The notes: a model not told the origin generated them from the letters alone. A DNA stretch of 64,000 bases from Pseudomonas mendocina (GCF_003008615.1 NZ_CP027657.1:3906001-3970000), one strand, 5' to 3'. Positions 9,984 to 19,484 are shown, numbered from the stretch's first letter. Numbers and translations: made by a program.

Positions 9984-10796
9984 ATGCGTGATTGCCGCCG
10001 TATCCTGACCCTTCTGACACTCGCCTTGCCGCTCGCGGCAGTGGCGGAGGTTCCCGTACTGGAAAGCAGCTCCATGCAACAGGGCAGCAGCTATCCACCG
10101 GCGGGTTATGGTACGGCCGGCTCCTACGCCGGAGCGGGTGCGCAAGCGCCCGCTTCTGCGCAGGGTATGCTGTTCAATCAGCTCGAGCAGATGCAGCAGG
10201 AAATTGCGCAACTGCGTGGCATGGTCGAAGAGCAGCAGAATGAAATCCAGCGCCTCAAGCAGGAAGGCCTGGAGCGTTACCAGGATCTGGATCAACGTAT
10301 TTCTTCCGGTGTTGCCGCCGGTGGAGCTCCCGCACAGAATTCAGCCGATGGCGCGGTAAACGCCAGTGGCACTCCGACGCCGCCTGCCGCGCAGCAGCAG
10401 GCCAGCGCTGAGCCGGGTGATCCGGCCAAGGAAAAACTTTATTACGACGCCGCCTTTGACCTGATCAAGGCCAAGGATTTCGACAAGGCGTCGCAGGCAT
10501 TCACCGCCTTTCTCAATCGTTATCCCAACAGTCAGTACGCCGGCAACGCTCAATACTGGTTGGGCGAAGTGAACCTGGCCAAAGGTGATCTGCAAGCGGC
10601 TGGTCAGGCGTTTGCCAAGGTCAGCCAAGGCTATCCGAGCCACGCCAAGGTGCCGGATTCGCTGTTCAAACTGGCTGATGTAGAGCGCCGTCTGGGTCAC
10701 AACGACAAGGCGCGTGGCATTCTTCAGCAGGTTATCGCGCAGTATCCGGGTAGTTCGGCTGCGCAATTGGCTCAGCGAGATTTGCAACGCCTGTAA
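9984..10796 (+). CDS. cpoB: cell division coordinator CpoB (YbgF)
   Basis: A 270-residue periplasmic protein that couples Tol function with PBP1B-dependent peptidoglycan synthesis in E. coli. The signal peptide is about 21 residues (LLTLALPLAAVA). A trimerising coiled coil follows at about residues 55-105 (LEQMQQEIAQLRGMVEEQQ), then an Ala/Pro/Gln linker, then TPR repeats from about residue 150 (YYDAAFDLIKAKDFDKASQAF and later copies). It is the last gene of the Tol-Pal operon, six bases after oprL, and is followed by a terminator. Confidence 0.95.
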   Translation: MRDCRRILTLLTLALPLAAVAEVPVLESSSMQQGSSYPPAGYGTAGSYAGAGAQAPASAQGMLFNQLEQMQQEIAQLRGMVEEQQNEIQRLKQEGLERYQDLDQRISSGVAAGGAPAQNSADGAVNASGTPTPPAAQQQASAEPGDPAKEKLYYDAAFDLIKAKDFDKASQAFTAFLNRYPNSQYAGNAQYWLGEVNLAKGDLQAAGQAFAKVSQGYPSHAKVPDSLFKLADVERRLGHNDKARGILQQVIAQYPGSSAAQLAQRDLQRL

Positions 10797-10814
10797 GCCC
10801 TGACTCGAAGAACG

Positions 10815-10838
10815 AACCCGCGCTTGTCGCGGGTTTTT
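10815..10838 (+). terminator. terminator of the Tol-Pal operon
   Basis: A stem AACCCGCG/CGCGGGTT with a short loop is followed by T residues, 18 bases after the cpoB stop. Confidence 0.85.
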
Positions 10839-11013
10839 CTTGTCCGTCATTCGGGCACTTCAATTAGAATGCCTGCTCGCGTGGCGGGCGCGGTTTCAGC
10901 TCGGCTGATGTCCTTGCCTACACGTCTCGTCGAATGCGGGCTCAGGCCTGTGTTCCTGTCTTTTAACGCAACGGAGGCGGATGGCCTGTTTCGTCATCAC
11001 GCCCGTGGCTACC

Positions 11014-11661
11014 ATGCAAGAAACCCTGCGCATCACCGAGATTTTCTACTCGTTGCAGGGGGAAACGCGTACTGCCGGCTTGCCGACGGTATTCGTACGC
11101 CTTACCGGCTGCCCCCTGCGCTGTCAGTACTGTGACACTGCCTACGCCTTCAGCGGCGGTGAAATCGTCACCCTGGACAGCATCGTCGACCAAGTGGCCG
11201 CCTACAGGCCACGCTACGTCTGCGTTACCGGCGGCGAACCGCTGGCTCAACCCAACTGTATTCCCCTGCTTACACGTCTGTGCGATGCCGGTTACGAGGT
11301 GTCGCTGGAAACCAGTGGCGCGCTCGATGTGTCGGCGGTCGATTCGCGGGTCAGCAAGGTGCTCGACCTGAAGACGCCTGGTTCGGCCGAAGTGCAGCGT
11401 AACCGCTACGAGAATATTCAGTGGCTGACTCGTAATGACCAGGTCAAGTTCGTCATCTGCTCGCGTGAGGACTATGACTGGGCGGTATCCAAGCTGATCG
11501 GGCATGACTTGGCCGCACGTGCCGGCGAGGTACTGTTCTCGCCCAGCCACCAGCAGGTCGATGCCCGTGCACTGGCCGACTGGATAATCGCGGACAACCT
11601 GCCGGTACGGCTGCAACTGCAGCTACACAAGATTCTCTGGAACGACGAGCCGGGACATTGA
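11014..11661 (+). CDS. queE: 7-carboxy-7-deazaguanine synthase QueE
   Basis: Radical-SAM enzyme of 215 residues in the queuosine/preQ0 pathway; it contracts 6-carboxytetrahydropterin to 7-carboxy-7-deazaguanine. The [4Fe-4S] motif is C-x3-C-x2-C in [11 protein letters not shown], and VTGGEPL is the SAM-binding GGE motif. ATG 11014 ([18 protein letters not shown]) gives the family N-terminus. An in-frame ATG at 10981 has a strong GGAGG just upstream (spacing three bases) and would add 11 residues, so the true start is not settled. The stop lies three bases before queC. Confidence 0.93.
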   Translation: MQETLRITEIFYSLQGETRTAGLPTVFVRLTGCPLRCQYCDTAYAFSGGEIVTLDSIVDQVAAYRPRYVCVTGGEPLAQPNCIPLLTRLCDAGYEVSLETSGALDVSAVDSRVSKVLDLKTPGSAEVQRNRYENIQWLTRNDQVKFVICSREDYDWAVSKLIGHDLAARAGEVLFSPSHQQVDARALADWIIADNLPVRLQLQLHKILWNDEPGH

Positions 11662-11663
11662 GC

Positions 11664-12338
11664 ATGAGCGAGAAAAAAGCGGTAATCCTCCTTTCCGGCG
11701 GCCTGGATTCGGCCACCGTAGTGGCGATGGCAAAGGCCGAAGGCTACAGCTGCTACAGCATGAGTTTCGATTACGGGCAGCGCCATCGCGCCGAGTTGCA
11801 GGCAGCCGAGCGTGTGGCGAGGCAGTTGGGTATGGTCGAACACAAGGTGATCGGCCTGAATCTCAACGGTATTGGTGGTTCGGCACTGACCGACAGCAGT
11901 ATCGCAGTGCCTGAATCGCCCACCGAGGGGATTCCTTCGACTTACGTGCCAGCACGCAACACGGTGTTTCTGGCGCTCGCGCTGGGCTGGGCCGAGGTGC
12001 TGGAAGCGCGCGAGATCTTCATCGGCGTCAATGCTGTGGATTACTCGGGTTATCCCGATTGCCGTCCGGAGTTCGTCGACGCCTTCGAGCGTATGGCCAA
12101 TCTGGCGACCAGGGCTGGCGTGGAGGGGCAGGGCTTTACCATTCGCGCGCCGCTGCAGCAGATGAGCAAGTGCGAGATCATCGAGGCGGGGATACGTCTG
12201 GGCGTGGATTATGCGCTGACTGTTTCCTGCTACCAGGCTGATGACGATGGCCGAGCTTGTGGCAAGTGCGACAGTTGCCGCCTGCGTGCGGCCGGTTTCA
12301 TCGCTGCTGGTGTGCCTGACGTCACCCGCTACTTCTGA
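11664..12338 (+). CDS. queC: 7-cyano-7-deazaguanine (preQ0) synthase QueC
   Basis: A 224-residue ATP-dependent ligase that converts 7-carboxy-7-deazaguanine to preQ0, next after QueE in queuosine biosynthesis. The PP-loop SGGLDSAT (about residues 12-19) binds ATP. Four cysteines near the C-terminus ([17 protein letters not shown]) hold zinc. ATG 11664 matches orthologues; a TTG two codons earlier overlaps the queE stop and is not preferred. queE and queC are clearly one transcription unit. Confidence 0.96.
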   Translation: MSEKKAVILLSGGLDSATVVAMAKAEGYSCYSMSFDYGQRHRAELQAAERVARQLGMVEHKVIGLNLNGIGGSALTDSSIAVPESPTEGIPSTYVPARNTVFLALALGWAEVLEAREIFIGVNAVDYSGYPDCRPEFVDAFERMANLATRAGVEGQGFTIRAPLQQMSKCEIIEAGIRLGVDYALTVSCYQADDDGRACGKCDSCRLRAAGFIAAGVPDVTRYF

Positions 12339-12356
12339 AAAAGTTTTTGCGAAGTG

Positions 12357-12384
12357 TTGATTTCCTGAATTAAATCAGTATCAT
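12357..12384 (+). promoter_or_regulatory. tRNA-Lys promoter
   Basis: TTGATT (12357-12362) and TATCAT (12379-12384) are separated by 16 bases and lie 13 bases before the tRNA. This is a good sigma-70 promoter followed by a GC-rich discriminator, GCGCCTCGCG. Confidence 0.65.
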
Positions 12385-12396
12385 GCGCCTCGCGTT

Positions 12397-12472
12397 GGGT
12401 CGTTAGCTCAGTTGGTAGAGCAGTTGGCTTTTAACCAATTGGTCGTAGGTTCGAATCCTACACGACCCACCA
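12397..12472 (+). tRNA. tRNA-Lys (anticodon TTT)
   Basis: A 76-base cloverleaf with acceptor stem GGGTCGT/ACGACCC, D-arm AGCTCAGTTGGTAGAGC, anticodon loop CTTTTAA with TTT at 12430-12432, T-arm GTAGGTTCGAATCCTAC, and an encoded CCA end. Confidence 0.98.
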
Positions 12473-12581
12473 ACCTTCCCCTCAGTGTCACCTCTCCCCT
12501 GATTTCCGTATTCGCCCGTTCTTCCTGGTTTTCTTGGGGAGGTATACTCGGTGCGCCGGATAATAATCAGAGCCTGATGAC

Positions 12582-13640
12582 ATGACGCAGATTTCCGAAC
12601 GACTCCTCGTTCAAGCCCACCTCGATGCCAAGCAGCCAAAGCCGCTGACGGTCGAGGAGGAGGCCTTCTACCGCCGCGAAATCGCCGCTGAACTGAAGAA
12701 GCAGAACGCCGTTTTGGTGGCGCACTATTACTGTGATCCGGTAATCCAGGCGCTCGCCGAGGAAACCGGTGGCTGCGTCTCCGACTCTCTGGAAATGGCC
12801 CGCTTCGGTAACCAGCACCCGGCACAGACCGTGGTGGTGGCCGGCGTCAAGTTCATGGGTGAGACAGCGAAGATTCTCAACCCGGAGAAACGTGTGCTGA
12901 TGCCCACGCTGGAGGCGACCTGCTCGCTGGATCTGGGCTGTCCGGTAGATGAGTTCTCGGCTTTCTGCGATCAGCATCCGGAGCGTACCGTGGTGGTTTA
13001 TGCCAACACCTCGGCCGCGGTGAAGGCGCGGGCCGACTGGGTGGTGACCTCCAGCTGCGCGCTGGAGATCGTCGAGAGTCTGATGGACAACGGCGAGACC
13101 ATTCTCTGGGCACCGGACAAGCATCTGGGCAACTACATTCAGCGCGAGACTGGTGCCGACATGTTGCTGTGGGATGGTGCCTGTATCGTTCATGAGGAAT
13201 TCAAGTCCAAGCAGTTGCTGGACATGAAGGCGCTGTACCCGGATGCCGCCATTCTGGTGCACCCCGAGTCGCCACAGAACGTGGTCGAACTGGCAGATGC
13301 CGTGGGCTCTACCAGTCAGCTGATCAAGGCGGCGCAGACCCTGCCGAACTCGACCTTCATCGTTGCCACCGACCGTGGCATCTTCTACAAGATGCAGCAG
13401 CTGTGCCCGGACAAGACTTTCATCGAGGCACCGACCGCTGGTAACGGCGCTGCCTGCCGCAGCTGCGCGCATTGCCCGTGGATGGCGATGAATACGCTGG
13501 AGCGCGTGCTGACCGGCTTGCGTGAGGGCACGGGTGAAATACACGTCGACCCGGCGCTGATTCCCAAGGCAGTCAAACCGCTCAAGCGCATGCTCGATTT
13601 TACCCAGGCGGCTCGGATGAAGGTCGCCGGTAATGCCTGA
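12582..13640 (+). CDS. nadA: quinolinate synthase NadA
   Basis: A 352-residue [4Fe-4S] enzyme that condenses iminoaspartate with dihydroxyacetone phosphate to quinolinate, for NAD synthesis. Family motifs include [15 protein letters not shown] near residue 42, the cluster cysteine in [13 protein letters not shown], and the C-terminal [13 protein letters not shown], with cysteines positioned for cluster binding. The protein is near-identical to the P. aeruginosa orthologue. It is a monocistronic unit between tRNA-Lys and a bidirectional terminator. Confidence 0.97.
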   Translation: MTQISERLLVQAHLDAKQPKPLTVEEEAFYRREIAAELKKQNAVLVAHYYCDPVIQALAEETGGCVSDSLEMARFGNQHPAQTVVVAGVKFMGETAKILNPEKRVLMPTLEATCSLDLGCPVDEFSAFCDQHPERTVVVYANTSAAVKARADWVVTSSCALEIVESLMDNGETILWAPDKHLGNYIQRETGADMLLWDGACIVHEEFKSKQLLDMKALYPDAAILVHPESPQNVVELADAVGSTSQLIKAAQTLPNSTFIVATDRGIFYKMQQLCPDKTFIEAPTAGNGAACRSCAHCPWMAMNTLERVLTGLREGTGEIHVDPALIPKAVKPLKRMLDFTQAARMKVAGNA

Positions 13641-13656
13641 CCGCTAGCAGTCAAAA

Positions 13657-13687
13657 AGAAGCCCAGCAAATGCTGGGCTTCTTGTTT
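13657..13687. terminator. bidirectional terminator between nadA and the LOG gene
   Basis: A perfect 12-bp stem (AAGAAGCCCAGC and complement) with a four-base loop, A-rich before and T-rich after, so it can serve both converging genes. Confidence 0.85.
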
Positions 13688-13699
13688 TATGTGGTTCGC

Positions 13700-14773
13700 T
13701 CAGTCTGCCCAATTTTCCGGTTCGTTGACCACATTGAGCAGTGCACGCAAGCGGCCGTAGTCGCGACCATTGAAAGCGAAGGCCAGGCGGGTCAGATCGC
13801 ATAGTTCCGGTTCGTCCCGTTCTTGCTCGCAGTGAGGCTGTTGGGTGAAGCCTCCTTCCTTGCATAGTACGGAGAAGTCGCTGTGCAGTTTCTCCAGAGC
13901 CGCTTCATTGAGTGGGTGGTTGAGACGAATCACGAAGCGATCCTTGAGCCAGCGACTGGAATGGAAGTTGCGATAGAACCGAGCAATTTCATCCACTGCT
14001 TCCTCGGCGCTGTAGACCAGATGCATCAGGTTGAGATCGGTGGGCAGGATATAGCCGTTGTCGCCAAGCTGCCTGCGAATGAAACCGAGTGCGTCTTCCC
14101 AGTAGCTGCCGCCCGGCTGATCGAGCAAGACCACCGGCACCAGCGGGCTCTTGCCGGTCTGGATCAGCGTCAGTACTTCCAGCGCCTCGTCCAGGGTGCC
14201 GAAACCACCAGGGCAGAGTACCAAGCCATCGGCTTCCTTGACGAAGAACAGTTTGCGCAGGAAGAAGAAGTGGAACGACAGCAGATGGTGACTGCCACGC
14301 ATCGTGGCGTTGGCAGTTTGCTCGAAGGGCAGGGTGATATTGAAGCCCAGACTGTTTTCCGTGCCGGCGCCTTCGTGAGCGGCAGCCATGATACCGCCGC
14401 CTGCGCCGGTGACCACCATCAGGTCGCGGTGTGCCAGTAATGCGCCGAGTTCGCGAGCCTGCCGGTACAGCGGGTGATCGGCGGGGGTTCGCGCCGAGCC
14501 GAATACCGTAACCTTGCGTCGGCGCTTCAGTTGCTCCAGAACGCCGAAGGCATGCTCCATCTCACGCAGGGTCTGCAGCATGATCTTGGCGTCCCAGCGG
14601 TTGCGATCCGCCTGGGCCATGTGGATCACGGTGCCGAGCATTTCTCGATATAGCTGAAGATTCGGGCTGTTGCCGGGGGCTGCCAGCGCCACCAACTCGT
14701 CCACTTTGCTGCTCAGGTCGACTTCGCTGGTTTGTACGTGGCGCGACAGATAGTCGTCCGCTTCATAGGGCAT
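13700..14773 (-). CDS. LOG-family (TIGR00730-like) Rossmann-fold protein
   Basis: A 357-residue protein with the LOG signature PGGFGTLDEALE and a glycine-rich nucleotide site VTGAGGGIMAAAHEGA. LOG enzymes release cytokinin bases or cleave nucleoside 5'-monophosphates; older databases call them lysine decarboxylases, for which there is no support. This version is longer than the usual 180-220 residues, with about 90 extra N-terminal residues and a C-terminal tail, and so resembles larger PpnN-like nucleosidases, although it is shorter than PpnN. GGAGAG precedes the ATG. Substrate is unassigned. Confidence 0.8.
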   Translation of the reverse strand: MPYEADDYLSRHVQTSEVDLSSKVDELVALAAPGNSPNLQLYREMLGTVIHMAQADRNRWDAKIMLQTLREMEHAFGVLEQLKRRRKVTVFGSARTPADHPLYRQARELGALLAHRDLMVVTGAGGGIMAAAHEGAGTENSLGFNITLPFEQTANATMRGSHHLLSFHFFFLRKLFFVKEADGLVLCPGGFGTLDEALEVLTLIQTGKSPLVPVVLLDQPGGSYWEDALGFIRRQLGDNGYILPTDLNLMHLVYSAEEAVDEIARFYRNFHSSRWLKDRFVIRLNHPLNEAALEKLHSDFSVLCKEGGFTQQPHCEQERDEPELCDLTRLAFAFNGRDYGRLRALLNVVNEPENWAD

Positions 14774-14905
14774 GGAAACTCTCCTCTTCTTGACCAGCGA
14801 GATGCTTCAAGGCATCTCGCGTTGGTCGGTTCCTTGATTATGGAGTCTCCCGGAGCTTGCCACAGTCAGTTTGCCGTTTCGCTGCCGGCTTTTCGTAAGT
14901 GCCGG

Positions 14906-16309
14906 TTACAGGGCGATCTGTTCGCCCGGTTCGGGAATGTTGGCGATCCAGTTCAAGCGCTCGCGCAGGGCCTGCTGCAGGGCCTGCATCTTCTCCAGCT
15001 CGCCGTGCACCAGGTACAGCTCGGGGTGATGACCGAACTGGCTGGCCCAATCCAGCAGTTGCGCCTGCCCGGCATGTGCGGAGAAGCCGCCGAGGGTATG
15101 CACCTTGGCCTTAACCGCGATGCGCTGGTGCAGCACCTTGACCGTCTCGGCTCCGTCTACGATGAGGCGGCCGAGCGTGCCCTTGGCCTGAAAACCCGGG
15201 AACACCAGGTGGCAGTTCTCGCGCCAGAGGTTGTGCTTGAAGTGATGCACGATGCGCCCGCCATTGCACATGCCGGCGCCAGCGATGATGATCGCGCCGC
15301 TCTTGATTCGGTTGATCGCCATCGATTCTTCGGCTGTTGGCGTGCAGCGCAGAATCGGCAGCCAATCTTCGACGCGCTTGACGCTTTTGGCTGCCAGCGC
15401 CGCGCGATCTGCAGCAGCGAACTGTTCGTGGAAGCGGCTGTAGATGGTATTGGCGCGAATGGCCATGGGGCTATCGAGGAACACCGCCTGCTGCGGCAGC
15501 CGACCTTCCTGATAGAAACGACCGAGGTAGTAGATCAGATCCTGGGTGCGACCGACGGCGAACGACGGAATCAGCACATTGCCACCTTCCTTGTGAGCCT
15601 GCTGCAGTATGTCAGCCAGTTCTTCCAGGGTTTCGTCGCTGGGGCGGTGATCGCGGTCGCCATAGGTCGACTCCATCAGCAGTACGTCCGCCTGTCTCAG
15701 CTGTGTAGGTGGCTGCATAAGCGGCGAACAGGTATTGCCCAGGTCACCGGAGAACACCAGATGGCGGCGCAGGTGGTGATCTTCCACCTGCATCTCGACG
15801 ATGGCCGAACCCAGGATGTGGCCGGCGTTATGGAAGGTGACCTGCACGCCCTTGGCCACTTCCACCGGCTCGCCATAAGCATGTGGTCGGCGCTGGCTGA
15901 GCGCCTGCTCGGCATTGGCGATGGTGTATAGCGGTTGAACCGCCGGTTTGCCCTGACGCGCTCGCCAGCGGTTTTCCCACTCGGCGTCCTTTTCCTGCAG
16001 GAAGGCAGAATCCAGCAGCATCAGCTCGAGCAGTTCGCAACTGGCGTCGGTGGCGTGAATCGGGCCGCGATAACCCTCAGCCACCAAACGCGGTAGCAGG
16101 CCGCTGTGATCCAGGTGCGCATGGGAGATCACCACTGCATCCAGGCTGCTCGGGTCGAAGGGGAAGCTGCTACGGTTCTGATCTTCTTCCTGTCGGCGGC
16201 CCTGATGCATGCCGCATTCGAGCAGCACCTTGGCTCCGTCGCGGCTCTCCACGAGGTAGCAGGAGCCGGTGACTTGCTGGATCGCGCCGATGAAGGTGAG
16301 CAGGGCCAT
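14906..16309 (-). CDS. beta-CASP metallo-beta-lactamase-fold hydrolase (putative RNase)
   Basis: A 467-residue protein with the metallo-beta-lactamase zinc motif HAHLDHSG (near residue 65), a further histidine in HNAGHILGSA, and FSGDLG. The beta-CASP insert and RNA-specificity domain follow (VLIPSFAVGRTQDLIYYL, AGAGMCNGGRIVHHFKHNLW, and GGFSAHAGQAQLLDW near the C-terminus). This layout is that of CPSF73-like exonucleases and endonucleases found widely in bacteria. Its target is unknown. The SD AAGGAT lies upstream of ATG 16309. It is divergent from the phosphoketolase-like gene. Confidence 0.85.
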   Translation of the reverse strand: MALLTFIGAIQQVTGSCYLVESRDGAKVLLECGMHQGRRQEEDQNRSSFPFDPSSLDAVVISHAHLDHSGLLPRLVAEGYRGPIHATDASCELLELMLLDSAFLQEKDAEWENRWRARQGKPAVQPLYTIANAEQALSQRRPHAYGEPVEVAKGVQVTFHNAGHILGSAIVEMQVEDHHLRRHLVFSGDLGNTCSPLMQPPTQLRQADVLLMESTYGDRDHRPSDETLEELADILQQAHKEGGNVLIPSFAVGRTQDLIYYLGRFYQEGRLPQQAVFLDSPMAIRANTIYSRFHEQFAAADRAALAAKSVKRVEDWLPILRCTPTAEESMAINRIKSGAIIIAGAGMCNGGRIVHHFKHNLWRENCHLVFPGFQAKGTLGRLIVDGAETVKVLHQRIAVKAKVHTLGGFSAHAGQAQLLDWASQFGHHPELYLVHGELEKMQALQQALRERLNWIANIPEPGEQIAL

Positions 16310-16433
16310 GGGTCTATCCTTGTCGTGGTGATGAAACGAGTCTGCCGTATATATCCCCGGCAGGCCTTGATGCAGATCAGCCGGCGCTTTTCCCAGGTGC
16401 CTAGACTGGCGGCGAACCTTCAGGAGCGCACCG

Positions 16434-18836
16434 ATGACTCAGTTACTCCCCGACGCGGCCACCCTGGCTGGGCATGCCCAGCGCTATCCCGACTTCGCGC
16501 GCTGGCGCAAAGGGCATGGGCCTATTCAGCATAGCCCGCAGACCTGTGCGGCGGTCTTTCGACTCGCTCATCAACTGGTGCAGAGCGGCGCACAGCCTGA
16601 CCTGTCCAGTGTCTATCGACGCATGCTGGCGCTGGATGCGTTGACCGCGGCTGGAATGTGGCTGGTGGTACACATGACCTATGCCCGGCGCGTTCGGCTC
16701 GACGGCCAGCCGCTGCAGGTCGATGACTTCAAGGCTGTGCCGGAGGGGCATACGGGCGGTGCTCTGAACATGGTGCCGGCCTACGCCGGCTACCTGGCCC
16801 TCAACGCGCTGACCGGCGAAACTCGCGGCTGGCTGATGGGGCAGGGGCATTGCGTGGCGGCGATCGAGGCACTGAACCTGCTGACCGCTAATCAACATCC
16901 GGAGCAGGCCGCTCGTTATGGCTGCGATGAAGCCGGTATGAGCCGCCTGGTCGCCGACTTCTACAGCTATGCCCAGGCTTCGGACGGCAGCGCTGGCGTA
17001 CCGCTGGGTAGCCACGTCAACCCACACACCGCTGGCGGCATCGCCGAGGGCGGATACCTGGGGTTCGCCGAATTGCAGTACGCACACCTGCCACTGCCTG
17101 GCGAGAAGCTGGTAGCGTTTCTCTCCGATGGGGCGGCAGAGGAGCAGCGCGGCAGTGACTGGATGCCACGCTGGTGGCGGGCCGAGGACTGCGGTGTGGC
17201 GTTGCCGGTGATGATCGCCAACGGCCGGCGTATCGAGCAGCGTACCGAACTGGGCACGCTGGAAGGGTTGGACGGCTTTCGTCGGCATCTGCGTGGCTGC
17301 GGTTTCGATCCCTTGAGCTTCGATGGCCGCGATCCGGCTGCTTTCGTCTGCGCACTATGGGAGATGGAGCAGCGTCTGGAGCACCGCGTGAGTGAACTGA
17401 ACAACGAGTTGATCGGTTACCCCCTGCCGATGCCTTATGGCATCGCTGAAACCACCAAGGGCTACGGCTTCTTTGGCGCCGGTAGCAACGCTGCGCACAA
17501 CCTGCCTTTGCCGGCCAGTCCGGCACAGGATGAACATGCGCGCGAGTTGTTCAACAAGCATGCTGCGGCGTTGTGGGTGGAGCCGCAGGCGTTGTCCGAG
17601 GCCTGCAGTCTGTTCGTATCGCGGGAGGGGCGCGTGCTGGAACGGGACAACCCGCTGGCCCAGCGTCATCCAGCGCTGCCCGTGCAGCCGGCGTTGCACT
17701 TCCATGACCAGGCCTGCTCGCCAATGAGCGCACTGGATCGTTATTTCGTCGATCTGGTGCGTCTCAATCCGCAGTTGCGACCGCGCGTAGGCAATCCGGA
17801 CGAGTTGGCCAGCAACCGTCTGGGAGGTGTATTGGCGGCGTTAAAGCATCGCGTCAGCCAGCCGGAGAGCGATCTGGAGGCGATCGACGGCGCCGTGATC
17901 ACCGCACTCAACGAAGAGGCCGTGGTGTCGGCCTGCCTGGCCAACCAGGGCGGTCTGAATCTGGTGGCCAGTTACGAAGCCTTCTGCGTGAAGATGCTCG
18001 GTGCCGTGCGTCAGAGCCTGATCTTCGCCCGTCAGCAGAAGGAAGCGGGACGTCCGGCAGGCTGGCTGGGCTGGCCTTTGGTGGCCACTTCGCACTCCTG
18101 GGAGAACGGCAAGAACCAGCAGTCGCATCAGGACACTACCTTCTGTGAGGCACTGCTGGGCGAGATGCACGATGTCATGCGCGTGCTGTTACCGGCAGAT
18201 CACAATTCGTTGCTGGCGCTGCTGCCAGAGATCTATCAGGCACGTGGCAGGCTGGCTTGTCTGGTAGTCGCCAAGCGTGAACAACCTTGCACCTTCACGG
18301 TCGAACAGGCTGAACAGCTGGCGCGTGATGGTGCGCTGCTGGTCGATGCCGAAGGTGAGGGCGAGCCGGTGCTGCTGATTGCCAGTGGCAGTTATCAGCT
18401 GAACGAGATGCGTCGCGCTGCCGTTCGTCTGAGCGAGCAGGCTGTGGCCTGGCGTCTGATTTACTTGCAGGAACCGGGGCGGTTTCGTACGCCGCGGGAT
18501 ACCTGGGAGGCGCCGAGCCTGGCTAGCGCTGCATCGCGTGAGGCACTGTTCCCCTTGGCCTGTCGACGGCGCGTGTTACTCAGCCACATGCGCCCGGAAG
18601 TGGCTTTGGGGCATCTGTCGACGGTATTGGGCGATGCCGCTTCGTGTCGTGCGTTGGGTTATCGCAATCGTGGCGGCACTTTTGACGAAGCCGGAATGCT
18701 GTTTGCCAATGGCTGCAGTTGGGCGCACGTGCTGCAAAGCGTTGCCGAGGTGCTCGGCGCATCGATCGACGCCTGGCTGACGGCTGAGGAACGGGCAGCT
18801 CTGGCAGGGAGGGGGGATCCTCGCTCTCTGCGTTGA
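16434..18836 (+). CDS. divergent phosphoketolase-like thiamine-diphosphate enzyme
   Basis: An 800-residue protein with the size and order of motifs of phosphoketolases (xylulose-5-phosphate to acetyl phosphate and glyceraldehyde 3-phosphate). Visible landmarks are GHTGG (residues 105-109), LMGQGH (134-139), SHVNPHTAGGIAEGGYLGFA (193-212), and a ThDP-binding region SDGAAEE...N at residues 231-263. In classic enzymes this last motif is GDG; here the first glycine is serine. Many positions differ from lactic-acid-bacterial enzymes, so activity on xylulose or fructose phosphates is not assured. Some pseudomonad annotations call the relative an epimerase, which the sequence does not support. CAGGAG precedes the ATG. 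Confidence 0.75.
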   Translation: MTQLLPDAATLAGHAQRYPDFARWRKGHGPIQHSPQTCAAVFRLAHQLVQSGAQPDLSSVYRRMLALDALTAAGMWLVVHMTYARRVRLDGQPLQVDDFKAVPEGHTGGALNMVPAYAGYLALNALTGETRGWLMGQGHCVAAIEALNLLTANQHPEQAARYGCDEAGMSRLVADFYSYAQASDGSAGVPLGSHVNPHTAGGIAEGGYLGFAELQYAHLPLPGEKLVAFLSDGAAEEQRGSDWMPRWWRAEDCGVALPVMIANGRRIEQRTELGTLEGLDGFRRHLRGCGFDPLSFDGRDPAAFVCALWEMEQRLEHRVSELNNELIGYPLPMPYGIAETTKGYGFFGAGSNAAHNLPLPASPAQDEHARELFNKHAAALWVEPQALSEACSLFVSREGRVLERDNPLAQRHPALPVQPALHFHDQACSPMSALDRYFVDLVRLNPQLRPRVGNPDELASNRLGGVLAALKHRVSQPESDLEAIDGAVITALNEEAVVSACLANQGGLNLVASYEAFCVKMLGAVRQSLIFARQQKEAGRPAGWLGWPLVATSHSWENGKNQQSHQDTTFCEALLGEMHDVMRVLLPADHNSLLALLPEIYQARGRLACLVVAKREQPCTFTVEQAEQLARDGALLVDAEGEGEPVLLIASGSYQLNEMRRAAVRLSEQAVAWRLIYLQEPGRFRTPRDTWEAPSLASAASREALFPLACRRRVLLSHMRPEVALGHLSTVLGDAASCRALGYRNRGGTFDEAGMLFANGCSWAHVLQSVAEVLGASIDAWLTAEERAALAGRGDPRSLR

Positions 18837-18873
18837 GCCTGCTGTATGGGTCAATGGGAAGGGAGAGGCAGGT

Positions 18874-19068
18874 ATGCCCAAGCTGATGCTTGAGATCGAT
18901 ACGGATCTCTATCGCATGCTGCAAGAAGCAGCGCGAATCAACCAATTGAGTTTGCAGGATGAGTGCACACGCCGCCTGGAGGGCGGCGTGCGCCGTTCAC
19001 GCTATATGGAAGCGCTGCTCGCCGAACTGCGCGCCGATGATGCGCAGCGACGAGCGGAAAGGAACTGA
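18874..19068 (+). CDS. small ribbon-helix-helix-like protein
   Basis: A 64-residue basic/acidic protein (MPKLMLEIDTDLYRMLQEAA...) with an initial beta strand followed by two helices, the pattern of Arc/MetJ-type ribbon-helix-helix DNA-binding proteins. AGGCAGG precedes the ATG. It lies 37 bases after the phosphoketolase-like gene on the same strand and may be co-transcribed. No toxin partner is next to it. Function unassigned. Confidence 0.55.
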   Translation: MPKLMLEIDTDLYRMLQEAARINQLSLQDECTRRLEGGVRRSRYMEALLAELRADDAQRRAERN

Positions 19069-19082
19069 GTGGGGGCGTTACT

Positions 19083-19484
19083 TCAAATACCGCAGTCACT
19101 CTTGTCGAAGACTTCGACGGTAACCGGGCGGTTGCTGCGGTACTCGCTGAACTGGTAGCGCAGTTGTGCGCCTTTGGCCAGCAGGTTGCGATAACCCGGA
19201 TTGCGGCAGACGCTGGCTGCCAGTTGCGCACGCACGATGTCGGGGTTACCGCGCATCTTTGCAGCATGGGCCTCACGCACGCTGAGGTGGTTGATCAGGG
19301 TGTGGCCTTCCACGGAATAGCCCTGATCGAGAATGTCCTCGTTGATTGCTCGCGGCGTGCCTTCGCTGCTCTGACGAGCGACTTGCTCCAGGGTGCGAGT
19401 CAGTTCCATCTCCTTCAGCGAAGCCGCCTGGGCATTGGGAAGCATCAGGCTGAACGCGAGAGCGGGGAGGATGTAACGCAGCAT
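19083..19484 (-). CDS. secreted protein of the PA3611 (QSregVF) family
   Basis: A 133-residue protein with a 20-residue signal peptide (MLRYILPALAFSLMLPNAQA). Two cysteines near the C-terminus (ASVCRNPGYRNLL and DKSDCGI) could form a disulphide. From memory of the P. aeruginosa PA3611 family (putative quorum-sensing-regulated virulence factor), the pattern TPRAINEDILDQGY and LINHLSVR is diagnostic. Nearby erdR, dgkA and the DTW gene also resemble the PA3603-PA3611 neighbourhood. AGGAG lies nine bases before the ATG. Biochemical role unknown. Confidence 0.65.
   Translation of the reverse strand: MLRYILPALAFSLMLPNAQAASLKEMELTRTLEQVARQSSEGTPRAINEDILDQGYSVEGHTLINHLSVREAHAAKMRGNPDIVRAQLAASVCRNPGYRNLLAKGAQLRYQFSEYRSNRPVTVEVFDKSDCGI

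Noticed and set aside
10840..10870. TTGTCC and TAGAAT as a promoter for queE
   Set aside because: The spacer is 19 bases and the -35 overlaps the end of the Tol-Pal terminator; too weak to list.
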